5,915 bases of DNA, from the NCBI GenBank assembly GCA_945927915.1, contig CAMEMX010000097.1, forward strand, positions 1 through 5,915. The letters run 5' to 3'. Source of the DNA: an uncultured Clostridia bacterium. GTDB lineage: Bacteria > Bacillota > Clostridia > Oscillospirales > Oscillospiraceae. Of the stretch, positions 5,720 through 5,915 are shown one piece after another. Below the pieces are notes generated by a model. That model had not been told where the DNA came from, made no database searches, and worked only from the letters and a program-made list of their open reading frames with translations. Every line of letters starts with the position of its first letter. Within the stretch, counting starts at the first letter, position 1. A program made the translations under genes and the position numbers.

Positions 5720-5778
5720 ATCGTTTCAAAGCCCTTCCATCGCCCGGTGCGATCCGGCAGATCCGTCTTAACGATTCT

Positions 5779-5807
5779 ATTCTATCAGCGCCGACGCGCT
5801 TTGTCAA
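5779..5807 (-). promoter_or_regulatory. Sigma-70-type promoter of the ABC/siroheme operon
   Basis: TTGACA (5802-5807) and TAGAAT (5779-5784) are separated by exactly 17 bp on the minus strand, a near-consensus housekeeping promoter. Transcription should start near 5772, leaving a leader of about 135 nt before the binding-protein ATG. The spacer holds a 5+4+5 inverted repeat AGCGC-GTCG-GCGCT (5787-5800), which could be a repressor site or chance in GC-rich DNA. The -10 is partly duplicated (TAGAATAGAAT). No convincing Fur-type box was seen. Confidence 0.87.
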
Positions 5808-5834
5808 CGGCAAACGCTTCCTTCGACGGTTTTC

Positions 5835-5855
5835 CTGAAAAAAGCACTGAAAAAA
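5835..5855 (+). repeat. Direct repeat CTGAAAAAA, A-tract upstream of plus promoter
   Basis: Two copies of CTGAAAAAA (5835-5843 and 5847-5855) are separated by GCA, so the A-tracts recur every 12 bp. They end directly against the -35 of the plus-strand promoter at 5856, where an UP element that contacts the RNA polymerase alpha subunit would sit. Functional meaning is inferred from position only. Confidence 0.5.
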
Positions 5856-5884
5856 TTGATTTTCGCATGTGCACATGCTATACT
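5856..5884 (+). promoter_or_regulatory. Divergent plus-strand promoter with palindromic operator
   Basis: TTGATT (5856-5861) and TATACT (5879-5884) are separated by 17 bp, and the -10 is preceded by TGC, an extended -10. The spacer positions 5865-5878 are the perfect 14-bp palindrome GCATGTGCACATGC, which ends against the -10. A protein bound there would block polymerase, so repression is the natural reading. The promoter points out of the window to a gene starting at or just after the last base and is divergent from the siroheme/ABC operon. Confidence 0.8.
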
Positions 5885-5902
5885 GTTTGCAGAAATATAC
5901 GC

Positions 5903-5908
5903 AAGGAG
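5903..5908 (+). promoter_or_regulatory. Ribosome binding site for a gene beginning at the right edge
   Basis: AAGGAG at 5903-5908 is followed by TGGTAC and the final base A at 5915. If the next two bases are TG, the start codon would sit at ideal spacing. It lies about 12 nt after the predicted transcription start of the promoter at 5856-5884. The gene itself is outside the window. Confidence 0.6.
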
Positions 5909-5915
5909 TGGTACA

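Noticed and set aside
5770..5775. Long-range P1-like pairing ATCGTT with AACGAT (about 5725) closing an aptamer
   Set aside because: The predicted transcription start is about 5772, so part of the 5' arm would not be in the RNA.
5637..5807. Cobalamin riboswitch or Fur box in front of the ABC/siroheme operon
   Set aside because: Looked for because of the operon content. No B12-box-like sequence and no convincing inverted repeat of the Fur type were seen in the promoter or leader.
5634..5876. 80-codon minus-strand frame across the operon leader
   Set aside because: It would start upstream of the -35/-10 of the only promoter found, so its 5' part would not be transcribed. Only its last 18 codons are worth noting, separately.
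1..5915. CRISPR array, tRNA, rRNA or transposase gene
   Set aside because: No regularly spaced repeats, no cloverleaf or rRNA-like sequence, and no transposase motif were found on either strand.

Overview
The window looks like chromosomal DNA from a Gram-positive anaerobe of the class Clostridia, probably a gut Ruminococcaceae/Oscillospiraceae-type bacterium. The reasons are strong GGAGG-type ribosome binding sites, a MerR-regulated flavoprotein/hydrolase cassette of a kind common in Clostridia, a lipoprotein (not periplasmic) solute-binding protein, and a GC-rich iron-chelate-type ABC operon. This placement is inference from gene style; no marker gene is present.

Left module (1-1199). A divergent regulatory pair. 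On the minus strand lie a CxxCxxC flavodoxin-fold NAD(P)H-dependent FMN reductase-like protein (113-655) and, 2 bases further on, the first 36 codons of an alpha/beta-hydrolase-like gene that runs off the left edge. On the plus strand lies a MerR-family regulator (759-1199). The intergenic space holds a textbook MerR-type promoter facing the flavoprotein: -35 TTGACC and -10 TACCAT separated by 19 bp, with dyad symmetry in the spacer.

Junction (1200-1551). 352 bp without a credible gene. It contains a nested hairpin right after merR, a short region with coding-like but probably spurious small frames, a very strong plus-strand intrinsic terminator (22-bp stem and a T-run), and short direct repeats. 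Base composition changes visibly here, from moderate GC on the left to high GC on the right.

Right module (1552-5807, minus strand). One tightly packed operon: lipoprotein solute-binding protein, FecCD-type permease (38-nt overlap), ABC ATPase (ATGA overlap), and a bifunctional siroheme synthase-like protein (precorrin-2 dehydrogenase plus uroporphyrinogen-III C-methyltransferase; 3-nt gap). The layout suggests coupling of metal-chelate or tetrapyrrole/corrinoid import to siroheme or precorrin-2 synthesis. The substrate cannot be read from the sequence. A near-consensus sigma-70-type promoter at 5779-5807 drives it, followed by a leader of about 135 nt. That leader can form a terminator (hairpin plus U-tract) or a competing antiterminator, so transcription attenuation is a real possibility.

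Right edge (5835-5915, plus strand). A second strong promoter, divergent from the operon, with a perfect 14-bp palindrome between its -35 and -10, and a ribosome binding site aimed at a gene that starts at or just past the last base. The most interesting points are the candidate attenuator, this palindromic operator, the altered SAM-loop residues of the siroheme synthase, and the repeat-like junction. None of them amounts to a demonstrably new system.
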